DNA from: Acidobacteriota bacterium
Lineage (GTDB): Bacteria > Acidobacteriota > Blastocatellia > Pyrinomonadales > Pyrinomonadaceae
Length of the DNA stretch: 64,000 nt
Direction of reading: 5' to 3'
Assembly: GCA_016715115.1 (NCBI GenBank)
Contig: JADKBM010000011.1
Coordinates: 868,001-932,000 of the forward strand
Below the pieces are notes generated by a model. It did no database searches. It saw only the letters and a program-made list of their open reading frames with translations, and was not told the DNA's origin. Numbering within the stretch: the stretch's first letter is position 1; every line of letters starts with the position of its first letter. A program made the position numbers and the translations under genes. Positions 1 through 8,335 of the stretch are shown piece after piece.

Positions 1-1
1 C

Positions 2-844
2 CGCGTCGCCGAACCGATGCCCGCCGCCGGCTCCCTGCGGACGCCCGGCGATGCGTCCGAACTTGCACGAATCACCGCGGAACTCGTCCGGATCCTCGGA
101 TTCAATATGAATTTCGCTCCGGTCGTCGACGTTATCACGACCGAACGCGGACAATTCTCCAACGGGCTCTTCTCGCGGACATTCGGCAACTCGAAGGAAG
201 ACACCTCGGAATTCGCGGGCGCATACCTGAACGAACTTCAGCGCGGACACGTGACCGGTTGCGTCAAGCACTTTCCCGGACTCGGCGCGACGGAGATCGA
301 TTCGCACGAAGATCTTCCGCAGGTCAACTTAACGTTCGAAGAACTGAGCGAGACCGATCTTTACCCTTATCGGACGCGATTTGCGTCGGGAGACGTTCGC
401 GCGGTGATGATCGCGCACGCCGCCTTCCCTTTGGCCGACTTGCAGGAACGCGGTCCGGATGGCAAACTTTTACCATCTTCACTGAGCTTCAACTTCGTCA
501 CAAAACTTTTGCGCGCTGAAATGGGTTTTGAAGGAGTGGTCATCACCGATGATCTTGAGATGGGCGCGATTCTGAAGAATTACGGCATCGGCGATGCTTC
601 GAAGATGGCGCTTCACGCCGGCGGGGATATGCTCGCCGTCTGCAACGATAGTAAACGGATCCGCGAGGCTTTTGGAGCGATCGTCTCGGCCGTACGCGAC
701 GGCGAGATCGCCGAAGAACGAATTGACAGATCGCTGGTACGAATTGCGGCCCTGAAGAAATTCATCGAGCCGCCGCCGGACTTTGACGCGGCGCGGATCG
801 CCGTACTTTCCGGACAAATCAGGTCGCTTAAGGAGCGACAGTAA
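2..844 (+). CDS. nagZ: Beta-N-acetylhexosaminidase, GH3 family (5' end outside window)
   Basis: Glycoside hydrolase family 3 enzyme of the NagZ type, which removes N-acetylglucosamine from muropeptides during cell-wall recycling. The reading frame is open from the first bases (RVAEPMPAAG before the first ATG), so the start lies upstream and the visible part is about 280 residues. Family signatures are present: KHFPGLGATEIDSHEDLP, corresponding to the KHFPGHG...DSH block with the catalytic His region, and VVITDDLEMGAI, whose TDD carries the nucleophile Asp. The segment AHAAFPLADL matches the family block before it. The SBP gene follows after 17 bases and may be cotranscribed. Family assignment is firm; the exact substrate is inferred. 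Confidence 0.85.
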   Translation, partial: RVAEPMPAAGSLRTPGDASELARITAELVRILGFNMNFAPVVDVITTERGQFSNGLFSRTFGNSKEDTSEFAGAYLNELQRGHVTGCVKHFPGLGATEIDSHEDLPQVNLTFEELSETDLYPYRTRFASGDVRAVMIAHAAFPLADLQERGPDGKLLPSSLSFNFVTKLLRAEMGFEGVVITDDLEMGAILKNYGIGDASKMALHAGGDMLAVCNDSKRIREAFGAIVSAVRDGEIAEERIDRSLVRIAALKKFIEPPPDFDAARIAVLSGQIRSLKERQ

Positions 845-861
845 ATTGGAGGACGAACATA

Positions 862-2445
862 ATGCGCATTACGGTGCGATTCATCTTTTTATTAATGGCG
901 ATCGTTCTGACCGCCACGGCGATCGGCTGCCGCAATCGTAGCGGAAACGCCGTCACGATCGCGCTTTCGGAGAAATTTGGCAGTCTCGACACGCTCACAG
1001 GCGGCGCAACGACCGCCGCCGACGACCGGGTCCGGACGCTGATTTTCAATTCGCTTATACGCAAGAACGAAAAGTTCGAGTACGTCGGCGAGATCGGTGA
1101 ATACAAGATCGGCGACGACAATCTGACGATCACCTACACGCTCCGCGACGGCATCAAATTTCACAACGGCAAGACATTGACCTCGGGCGACGTCAAATAC
1201 AGTTTCGACACGATGTTCGCCTCCACCGGGTCGAAGCGCGGCAGTTTCTTTGAAAAGGTCCCGGACGATTCGGATCCCGAAAAAAAGGCGACGAAGACGG
1301 TTTCGCATTTCACCTCGATCGAGACTCCCGACCCTAAGACCATTGTTTTCAAGGTTTCGCGTCCCGCGTTGATAAATCAGACGCTGTCGAACCTGGTGAC
1401 CATCCCGATCATTCCCGAAGGAACCGGCGAAACCCAGAAGACGTCGCCGCTCGGCAGCGGTCCGTTCAAGTTCGTCAATTTCGACTCGGTCAACAACATC
1501 GTCCGGCTTGAAGGCTACGCCGATTACTGGGAAGGCGCGCCAAAGATTCCGAGACTCGTCGTCAAGACCATCCCCGACGCCAGCGCGCTTCAGAACGAAC
1601 TGCTCAGCGGCGGCGTCGATATCGCGCCAAACCCGACCAATCTCTCACCCGACTCGCTCAAGATCCTCAGCGAATCGCCGCTGCTCAAGGTCGAGCGCGC
1701 GAACGGCTCTAACGTCCAATACATCGGATTCAATACCCAGCGGACGCCTTTCAACGATGTTCGCATACGTCAGGCGGTCGCCTACGCGATCGACCGCGAA
1801 AAGATCATCAAGGAACTTTTCAACGGCCAGGCGAAACTCGCGCACTCGATTCTGCCCGAGGAGTCGTGGGCGTATTCGACCGGAACGAAATACACGTACG
1901 ATCCGGCGAAAGCGAAAAAGCTCCTTCAGGACGCCGGATACAAGGGCGAGGCGTTCAAGTTCAAATACGTCGCCGGAAACTCGGCGGTCAACCAATACTC
2001 GCAGATCGTCCAGAATTCGCTCCGCGAGGTCGGTTTCAACGTCGAACTCGAAACTCTCGAACTGCAGACCTTGGTCGAGAGTTTGAAAAGCGGCCAGTTC
2101 GAGATCAACACCGCGATCTGGATCGGCGGCAATCAGGACCCGATCTTTTTCCGCGATCTTTTCGCGTCGACCGAGTTCCCCGACCGCAAGGACAACGGCC
2201 GCAACCGGGCGCGCTATTCAAATCCCGAATTCGACAAGATCATCGAGGAAGCGGTCAACACGGTCGACAAGGAAAAGGCGAAGCAACTCTACCTCCGGGC
2301 GCAAGAGATCATCAGCAACGACGTTCCGCTCCTTCCGCTCTGGTATCCGTCAAGCACCGTCATCGCGAGCAAGAAGATCGGCAACATCAAGATCAACGCC
2401 AGCGGCGACTGGAGTTTCGTCAAGGACATCACTGTCGGGCTTTGA
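862..2445 (+). CDS. ABC transporter substrate-binding lipoprotein, peptide/nickel type (SBP_bac_5)
   Basis: Extracytoplasmic solute-binding protein of the oligopeptide/dipeptide/nickel ABC-importer class, 527 residues, the usual length. The N-terminus is a lipoprotein signal, hydrophobic to residue 20 with lipobox AIGC and Cys23 as the lipidated residue. The body shows class features: YTLRDGIKFHNGKTLTSGDV near residue 95 and a long C-terminal lobe ending in VPLLPLWYPSS. A GGAGG lies just upstream of the ATG. No permease or ATPase gene lies next to it in the window, so the transporter partners are elsewhere or upstream. Placement directly after a GH3 muropeptide hydrolase is compatible with muropeptide uptake, but the ligand cannot be read from sequence. 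Confidence 0.88.
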   Translation: MRITVRFIFLLMAIVLTATAIGCRNRSGNAVTIALSEKFGSLDTLTGGATTAADDRVRTLIFNSLIRKNEKFEYVGEIGEYKIGDDNLTITYTLRDGIKFHNGKTLTSGDVKYSFDTMFASTGSKRGSFFEKVPDDSDPEKKATKTVSHFTSIETPDPKTIVFKVSRPALINQTLSNLVTIPIIPEGTGETQKTSPLGSGPFKFVNFDSVNNIVRLEGYADYWEGAPKIPRLVVKTIPDASALQNELLSGGVDIAPNPTNLSPDSLKILSESPLLKVERANGSNVQYIGFNTQRTPFNDVRIRQAVAYAIDREKIIKELFNGQAKLAHSILPEESWAYSTGTKYTYDPAKAKKLLQDAGYKGEAFKFKYVAGNSAVNQYSQIVQNSLREVGFNVELETLELQTLVESLKSGQFEINTAIWIGGNQDPIFFRDLFASTEFPDRKDNGRNRARYSNPEFDKIIEEAVNTVDKEKAKQLYLRAQEIISNDVPLLPLWYPSSTVIASKKIGNIKINASGDWSFVKDITVGL

Positions 2446-2490
2446 GAGATTTGCGATTTGCGATTTGCGATTTTCGATTTGGGAGCTTTG
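2446..2490. repeat. GATTTGC/GATTTGG short-word tandem tract
   Basis: Directly after the stop codon of the solute-binding protein the sequence runs through several copies of a seven-base word (GATTTGC, with GATTTGG variants). The same word family recurs around 3068-3097, 31969-32030, 41197-41362, 48455-48495, 53320-53360 and 59232-59283, so it is a dispersed genomic repeat rather than part of a gene. Confidence 0.8.
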
Positions 2491-2527
2491 AAAAACCAAT
2501 TCAACGCCGATTCGCGCGCCGTTTCTG

Positions 2528-2675
2528 CCACAGATGAACACAGATAGATCGGATGGGGAGGATACTTCGAACTGAGCGTTGCTTGAAATCCTCTTCTGTC
2601 GTTACTGAGTGAAACTTCTGTCGCCACTGAGTGAAACAAATTCGCCCCATCCCCCCAATCTGCGTTCATCCGTGG
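2528..2675. repeat. MITE-like imperfect inverted repeat, copy 1
   Basis: Arms of about 31 bases (2528-2558, beginning CCACAGATGAACACAGAT, and 2645-2675, ending TGCGTTCATCCGTGG) are imperfect reverse complements and enclose about 85 bases. The middle contains a short direct repeat, CTGAGTGAAACTTCTGTC... read twice. A related structure lies at 22299-22413. No coding potential is seen. The remainder of 2446-2881 holds no recognisable gene. Confidence 0.5.
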
Positions 2676-2881
2676 AGAAAACGCGAATTGTTTCCTTTAT
2701 GTCGGTTTTTCAAAGCTCCCGATTTGCGAATGTTGAATTCCGGAGATTCCAGGTATCCCAAAGTCCAATGGGTAACTGCAATCCTGGAATCGATGTAATC
2801 TCCTCCGCAATCGCAAATCGCAATTTGCAAGTGGTTTGCTTGACAAATAAATCTCCTTCGCTAAAATCATAATTTGCGTAA

Positions 2882-2956
2882 GCGGGAGTAGCTCAGTGGT
2901 AGAGCGCGACCTTGCCAAGGTCGAAGTCGCGAGTTCAAGTCTCGTCTCCCGCTCCA
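2882..2956 (+). tRNA. tRNA-Gly (anticodon GCC)
   Basis: Canonical cloverleaf: acceptor arms GCGGGAG and CTCCCGC, D-arm GCTCAGTGGTAGAGC, anticodon loop with GCC in CCTTGCCAAGG, and a T-arm containing GTTCAAGTC. The CCA tail is encoded (2954-2956). A G+C-rich hairpin follows at 2964-2991. Confidence 0.97.
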
Positions 2957-2963
2957 AACTTTC

Positions 2964-2991
2964 GAAGCGACGCTCTCAACGGCGTCGCTTC
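2964..2991 (+). terminator. Hairpin after tRNA-Gly
   Basis: Nine-base perfect stem GAAGCGACG/CGTCGCTTC with a ten-base loop, 7 bases after the tRNA CCA end. There is no strong U-tract, so it may be a processing or termination structure. It is followed by two near-identical copies of TGCTTGAAAAGTTCTTTTCC (2995-3055). Confidence 0.45.
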
Positions 2992-3100
2992 AATTGCTTG
3001 AAAAGTTCTTTTCCAATCGGGGACCGATTTGAATGCTTGAAAGTTCTTTTTCCATTCTGGGAGCAACCCAAAATCCAAAATCCCCAATCCAAAATCGCCC

Positions 3101-3177
<77 letters not shown>

Positions 3178-3224
3178 TCTTTTCAACAACTTACAGACTT
3201 CCGAGAAACACCTGACAATTGGAT

Positions 3225-3244
3225 TGTGGGGAGATTTGTGGGGA
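3225..3244 (+). repeat. 20-bp element-end repeat, left copy
   Basis: TGTGGGGAGATTTGTGGGGA, itself an internal repeat of TGTGGGGA. The identical sequence lies at 17094-17113 in the same orientation, just inside the other att core. Its position suggests recombinase arm-type or accessory sites. Confidence 0.65.
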
Positions 3245-3325
3245 GTGTTTGCATTTCAACTCGACTTACCGAGCATTCCGAACGAACTGGCAGTAGCAGA
3301 CTGAATATCGCGGAAGCCGAGCGGA

Positions 3326-5839
3326 CTACCCAATTCCCAGGTTGTTCGCCGGCAGCGGGTTCTCGGGTGATCGGTACAGCGCCGAGACATTGATCAGATG
3401 GCTCGTGGAGACATTTATGACCTCGCCCTTGGAGTGGTGATAGACGATCGTATTCTCGCCGCAATCCGCAGGCTCCAGGACTTCGGCCCAATTACCATTT
3501 ATCCACAGTAGGTCGTCCTTTTCGAACCTTAGGCGGGAGCTTCTCTGATTCGCTTTCACCTGCTCGGCGTCTTCAATGAGGATTCGGTCCATTTCCGAAA
3601 ACTGTTTTTCAACCTCCCGGGATTCCTCAAGCAGGACCTTTATCTCGTCGGGCGCCATTGTGCCGATCAATCCGCTGACGCGTCCGGAGTTCGCAGTCCG
3701 GAAGAGGTTAGCATTCGAATAAATGGTTCGCATTGCGAGTTTCCGAAGAAACTCCGAGTTACTCCCGGACCAATTCATTCGACCGACGACAACCAAAAAA
3801 ACCGACCAGAGTGTGCCGTCGCCGATTACTCGATCGAAGACTTCGACGTTGCCTTCCCTATCGAATCTCTTCCGAACCAACTCAATCGCACCCTTCGAGC
3901 CATGACCATATTTCCGCAAGAACGCGATGTCGAAAGTGCGCCTCAACAACACGACGGCTTCTGAGGCTTCAATCCATCCACCTTCGAAGCCGAGTTTGGC
4001 GGCGACAAATGGAAATGCGATTGCATTTTGAAGCTGACGGGCGGTACACCCGTCCAGCCACTCCGAGTCCGCAAGTTTGTCAAGAAAACCGCTCAACGAT
4101 TTTGTGAAGCGCATGCGGTTCCGTTCGTTGGGCCGATCGGCGGGGGTTGCCGGGGCGTTTTGCCAATGTCTACGTGCAACTTCTTCAGTCTCGAAATCGT
4201 CTAACTGCTCATCCTCGTTGGGGCTGATTTCCTCCGGATTCAATCGCCCAAAGAACGCTGCTATGACTCCAGTAAGTCCAAATGAGCCAACGCTGCCCCT
4301 GCTGCCCACGTCAAAGCGGTCGCGCACCCGCAATTCCTCAATGCTTTTTACAAAATCGTCGGGGTTCGTTTGCTCATGCGCGGCATCGGGTCCATCCATC
4401 ACAGAGGTCGTGACTCGAAAATCAGGAAATTCATTCGAACCTTCAAGCAACGTCTCCTTGATTAGGTTGATGTCCTCCAACATTCGCTGATGCTCGGAAC
4501 TCGGTTTTTGGCCATGAAATTGAAGCAATCCGAACGTCATCAAGCGATTCTTGGAGGTTCGACGCAACTTGACAATGTCATTTACCCAAACGGTCTGCGT
4601 CCGTTCGGATTCGCCAGTCATAACGACCACATCGACGAATGAACTCTCGGCAAAAGAACCGAAAGGAAGAAGACTTGTGATCCACCTCCCTTCTCTGCCT
4701 GATAGTTCGTAATCCAGTTCGCCAGCTCGCAAAAGCACAGAATCGATCTCCGAATCCGCCCAAGCGAACTCGATCTCAGCTATCCCTGTCACTGAATCAT
4801 AATTCAGAGTCGCGGGTCCGATTGGGCTACGAGCGGGAATCGCGGATCGTTCCGCGGCCTCGCTGCCGTCCGACTCGAAATCCTCCAAATGATCAGGTGC
4901 GAACCGTTCGATAATGGGCTTGAAAGCATCCGCTTGCGCATCATCAAAGAAAGCGATCAGTTCAACGTTCCCACCAAAAGCCGGAGGGATTACCCAGCCA
5001 GATGCCGAACAATTGGCGGACCCGACGATCGCAACGTTGCCCTCATCCGACTCTAGCCAGACGAACTTCGCGTGGAGGGGGCCGTTCGTTTGGATCTGTG
5101 AACATATCCGAACAGCAAACGGCAACACTCGAAGCTTTTCCGATAAAAAGCTCGAATTTGACCGATCGACCGTAACCATCACCTGTCTAACGCCAAACGT
5201 CGAGTTGAGCCATTCGAGCATCGCGCCTCGCTCATCGGTGGATCCAGTCAGAACCAATGCCCGGTCAAACCTCCGGCCCTCGTATCGAGTGGCAACCTGA
5301 TCAGCAAGACTCTTTGCGCCAAGACTTATTGCAATCCTTTCCGACTCGACCGGCGCCTCTTCTCCAATAAAATGAGATCTTGCTCGTTCGATTAAATCGC
5401 GGCTCTCGGAGTCCGTGATGAGCGAAGAAACTGCTGAGAGTAGACTCCGAATTTCACCTGCCTCCTGTGAGTCGCTCGCAAATGTGGCGTCGGTCGCCAG
5501 TTCCTGATTGCTTCCCCATCCGCCAAAGGTTAGATTTCCCGAACCTAGCCAAATCGCGGCTCTTTCCACACCGATCCTGATTATGCATTTCGGATGAAAT
5601 ATCCCTGGCGTATTCGCCGGCGCAACCCGATAACGACTACCGATTGAACCGACGGAATCTCTCCATGTCGGCAGCATCGACTCCACTTGGAATCCGTCTG
5701 CGACTATCAGGATCTCTTCGTTCTCGGAAAATTCCAGATCCCTCAAACCAACTGATTCAAAGAATGCAAGGTCCAGCCCGTATGTGAGGATAATCGTGAA
5801 GCGGTAGCCTTTTTCACGACAGAACTCTCGCGGGTTCAT
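3326..5839 (-). CDS. Large PLD-like protein with two HxK...GSxN half-sites
   Basis: 837-residue predicted nuclease or phosphodiesterase. The N-terminal third has two phospholipase-D-type half-sites: FHPKCIIR (His82, Lys84) followed by GSGNLT (99-104), and LHAKFVW (His256, Lys258) followed by GSANCS (273-278). Both fit the HxK...GSxN signature of PLD nucleases. The remaining ~550 residues match nothing I recognise. The ATG overlaps the stop of the upstream gene (ATGA), with AAGGAGAG as ribosome-binding site, so translation is probably coupled. It is the last gene of the operon and plausibly the effector of an anti-mobile-element system; that role is inference from gene neighbourhood. Substrate unknown. 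Confidence 0.8.
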   Translation of the reverse strand: MNPREFCREKGYRFTIILTYGLDLAFFESVGLRDLEFSENEEILIVADGFQVESMLPTWRDSVGSIGSRYRVAPANTPGIFHPKCIIRIGVERAAIWLGSGNLTFGGWGSNQELATDATFASDSQEAGEIRSLLSAVSSLITDSESRDLIERARSHFIGEEAPVESERIAISLGAKSLADQVATRYEGRRFDRALVLTGSTDERGAMLEWLNSTFGVRQVMVTVDRSNSSFLSEKLRVLPFAVRICSQIQTNGPLHAKFVWLESDEGNVAIVGSANCSASGWVIPPAFGGNVELIAFFDDAQADAFKPIIERFAPDHLEDFESDGSEAAERSAIPARSPIGPATLNYDSVTGIAEIEFAWADSEIDSVLLRAGELDYELSGREGRWITSLLPFGSFAESSFVDVVVMTGESERTQTVWVNDIVKLRRTSKNRLMTFGLLQFHGQKPSSEHQRMLEDINLIKETLLEGSNEFPDFRVTTSVMDGPDAAHEQTNPDDFVKSIEELRVRDRFDVGSRGSVGSFGLTGVIAAFFGRLNPEEISPNEDEQLDDFETEEVARRHWQNAPATPADRPNERNRMRFTKSLSGFLDKLADSEWLDGCTARQLQNAIAFPFVAAKLGFEGGWIEASEAVVLLRRTFDIAFLRKYGHGSKGAIELVRKRFDREGNVEVFDRVIGDGTLWSVFLVVVGRMNWSGSNSEFLRKLAMRTIYSNANLFRTANSGRVSGLIGTMAPDEIKVLLEESREVEKQFSEMDRILIEDAEQVKANQRSSRLRFEKDDLLWINGNWAEVLEPADCGENTIVYHHSKGEVINVSTSHLINVSALYRSPENPLPANNLGIG

Positions 5840-7434
5840 ACGTTCTCTCCTTCATTTTCAAGGCTCGCGATCACCTTCATAGAATGCTCGGCACCAAGGT
5901 CAGTTAGGCCATCGGGCCCGATCAAACCCAATTGCTCCAGCCAACTCACGGCCTGCGCGATCCTTGACGAGGCGCGCCCGGCATCAAACCGAGATCGAAA
6001 CGACCACCGATCAGATTCAGTGTTGATCACAGCGATCAACTTGCTAGAATCTTGCTCAAATCTACGCCATGCAATTCGTAGGTGCTGGCGAACCGTGATT
6101 GCTGCAAGTTCCGCGGCGAAAACAAGAAAGCTCGCATCACTCTCCAAATAGCCCGTTAGCGTCGGCGTAATGTAACCTCCAACGCTCAATCGCATTTTGC
6201 CACCGCGAGAGAGCAAATCCGTGAACGCGCCTCTGTCGTCATTGGAGGTTCGGCGCATTGCCATCATCCAAACAATCGGTAATAGGGCCAGGGCCCCGGC
6301 ACGAGTTGGTTTTGCTTGAATCTGACGGAAAAGATCTAACTCATCCAGTCCATCGTTCCACCTCGTTAGTCCGGACCGCACCGACGTTCCTAAAGAGGTC
6401 GCTGCTATCACGCGATCAAAGACCTCTCGGACCGACAGTGAATGAACCGATTCTCCTAGCGAAAATATCTTTAGGTTAATGAGAGGCTGCGCGACTTCGT
6501 CGTTTCGGCTAAGAATCGCAGAAATGAGTTCGTTTGCAGGGTAAAGGACGCGTCCGCGGATTTCCAGTTCCCGGGTGACTTCTTGCAGTACATACTCGTG
6601 ACCGGCGGCGATCGCGTCGCGAACTGTGAATGCCAGCCATCCGTCGAGAATTTCTTCGAGTACCGGCAGGCCGATTGAACCGTCCAGCGCCGCGCGAATT
6701 ACGTCATCCTCTGTTGGAGGTCGCTTCAGGCGCTCGGCCAGCCGCAACAATAGTAAATATGTCTGTGTTCGAGTTTTGTGCTTTTCCGTAGGCGCAACCG
6801 GGATTATTGCGTTAATCAGTCGCGTGCGTTCGGCCTCGGCGAATCCCGCGAGGTAGACCTTCTCGCCAAACTCTCCCAGTTCTCCGAATGGAATCCTTCC
6901 AGATACATCTCCTGCCAAAATCCTCTTCCCGAAGTCGGTCGTCGCGCAGTGTCCGATCAATTCCTCCGCGAGTTCAAGCCCAATCTCGGACGTTAGGCCC
7001 GGAACGGCCGTCGCGTCGAGATAGGAAATATCCAGCTGTTCGGATGGGCCCGTGTAAATGTTGATCGCAAGTTGCTCCACTAGCCGCTCAAGCTCGATCT
7101 CAGCGGGAGCTTCACTGATGATTAATGCCGCCTTTGTGGATCCAAGGACACCGGTGATTCTCGGATCCACGAGAAGATTTCCGATCGCGACTGCGGCCTC
7201 AAGTTTGGCGGAGAACTCACGAAAGAGAGTCGAATTGTCAGGAAGCTGTGCCTTCACATAAGCCCGGGCAGTCATGGCCCTGATTGACAGGTATCTGACA
7301 CTAGGAGTGATCGTCGTAACGCCGTTCAACAATTCCACGACGATGTTCTGGACCGGATTTCGAAGCCCGACGAGGTCAAGTCCCCGGGTCGTTTTCTCAC
7401 CGTGTTCAACCCAATCAGGTATTGAGAAATCCAT
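5836..7434 (-). CDS. Uncharacterised 532-aa operon protein
   Basis: I do not recognise a named domain. The protein is mainly helix-forming by composition, soluble, with no signal or membrane segment. Its N-terminus (DWVEHGEKTTRGLDLVGLR, then VRYLSIRAMTARAYV) is distinctive enough to be used as a family probe. The C-terminal ~70 residues (SRIAQAVSWLEQLGLIGP...) resemble a small winged-helix-like fold, which is speculative. Start ATG has GGAGGT at proper spacing. It sits between the HNH gene (62-base gap) and the PLD-like gene (4-base overlap), so it is probably a structural or sensor component of the same system. Confidence 0.8.
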   Translation of the reverse strand: MDFSIPDWVEHGEKTTRGLDLVGLRNPVQNIVVELLNGVTTITPSVRYLSIRAMTARAYVKAQLPDNSTLFREFSAKLEAAVAIGNLLVDPRITGVLGSTKAALIISEAPAEIELERLVEQLAINIYTGPSEQLDISYLDATAVPGLTSEIGLELAEELIGHCATTDFGKRILAGDVSGRIPFGELGEFGEKVYLAGFAEAERTRLINAIIPVAPTEKHKTRTQTYLLLLRLAERLKRPPTEDDVIRAALDGSIGLPVLEEILDGWLAFTVRDAIAAGHEYVLQEVTRELEIRGRVLYPANELISAILSRNDEVAQPLINLKIFSLGESVHSLSVREVFDRVIAATSLGTSVRSGLTRWNDGLDELDLFRQIQAKPTRAGALALLPIVWMMAMRRTSNDDRGAFTDLLSRGGKMRLSVGGYITPTLTGYLESDASFLVFAAELAAITVRQHLRIAWRRFEQDSSKLIAVINTESDRWSFRSRFDAGRASSRIAQAVSWLEQLGLIGPDGLTDLGAEHSMKVIASLENEGENV

Positions 7435-7496
7435 AATCCACCTCCCGTTGAGTGCAATCGAAACCCCTCGTATTCACTAACACGCTCGACCGAGAC

Positions 7497-8333
7497 TCAT
7501 TTAGGGGAAAATCCACCCTCGCAAAACCAATCGGAGGCTACCGTCGCTCTGTACAAGGCGGCTTTCCACGTATTGAGATGGTCGACTGTCATGCTACCTA
7601 TCTCTTCATTAAGATAAACTCGAACGCTCGCCGGACCACCACTCGCCAGCAAATCGTCCAAGCGGTTCCTGATCTCAGCGAGTTCACTCCCTGCGTTCGA
7701 CGAAAACAACGTCCCCAATTTAAGTTTCTCGAAGTGCATCATCAAACGATTCCGGTTTATGCCACCACCAGGCGGGTCGGCATAAAAGCGAAAAGAAGCC
7801 GGGATCGATTCGATTACGTCCGCAAACAACCAGATCTCATGATCAAAATCGTCGTAATACGGATGCACAACTTGTTCATCGGCACTAAGTGGGCAGTAGG
7901 TCCTCTTTGCGTCTTGGCAATACCGGCACATTGGTACAAGGTTATCTGGAATAACCGAAAAAACTGGAAACTTAGTCTTTGGCAGGTAATGGTCTAGGGT
8001 ATCTGCAAATCCGATTCCACAGAAAAAGCAACGTTTGTGGGGCGCATTATTGAGGATTTTATCGTAAGCGGCACGCCCGGGTTCATCTTTCGGGACCATC
8101 CATTGTGTGTACAATCTCCGCAGTTCATCTCCAGCAACGCCGCGGAAATCCGCGTGTTCGTTTTCTTGAAATAACTCCGCGGCGAGGCCTCTCGTATCAT
8201 ATCGCGCGGCTTCGGCAGCAACATGGTCGCTGATAAGCGCAAACTGCTCCCGCCTCACGTCTTCCGCAATCCCGGAAACACAAAGATCAAACGTTTCCTT
8301 TGCGGTGAGGCCCGGTTTGTTGAGCTTCCACAT
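7497..8333 (-). CDS. HNH endonuclease, ATPase-associated
   Basis: 278 residues with a central zinc-bound HNH motif: CFFC (Cys102, Cys105), DHYLPK (114-119, catalytic His115), Asn131 in NLVP, and CRYC (Cys136, Cys139) followed by Lys143. This is a complete HNH/treble-clef arrangement expected to cut DNA. The start codon lies two bases after the ATPase stop with GAGGA upstream, so the pair is almost certainly translated together. An ATPase followed by an HNH nuclease is the layout of Septu-like (PtuA-PtuB) defence pairs; the extra downstream genes here make it more than a plain Septu pair. Nuclease class is sure; defence role is inferred. Confidence 0.85.
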   Translation of the reverse strand: MWKLNKPGLTAKETFDLCVSGIAEDVRREQFALISDHVAAEAARYDTRGLAAELFQENEHADFRGVAGDELRRLYTQWMVPKDEPGRAAYDKILNNAPHKRCFFCGIGFADTLDHYLPKTKFPVFSVIPDNLVPMCRYCQDAKRTYCPLSADEQVVHPYYDDFDHEIWLFADVIESIPASFRFYADPPGGGINRNRLMMHFEKLKLGTLFSSNAGSELAEIRNRLDDLLASGGPASVRVYLNEEIGSMTVDHLNTWKAALYRATVASDWFCEGGFSPK

Positions 8334-8335
8334 AT

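Noticed and set aside
7452..7997. 181-residue plus-strand frame opposite the HNH gene
   Set aside because: Antisense shadow of a gene with clear catalytic motifs.
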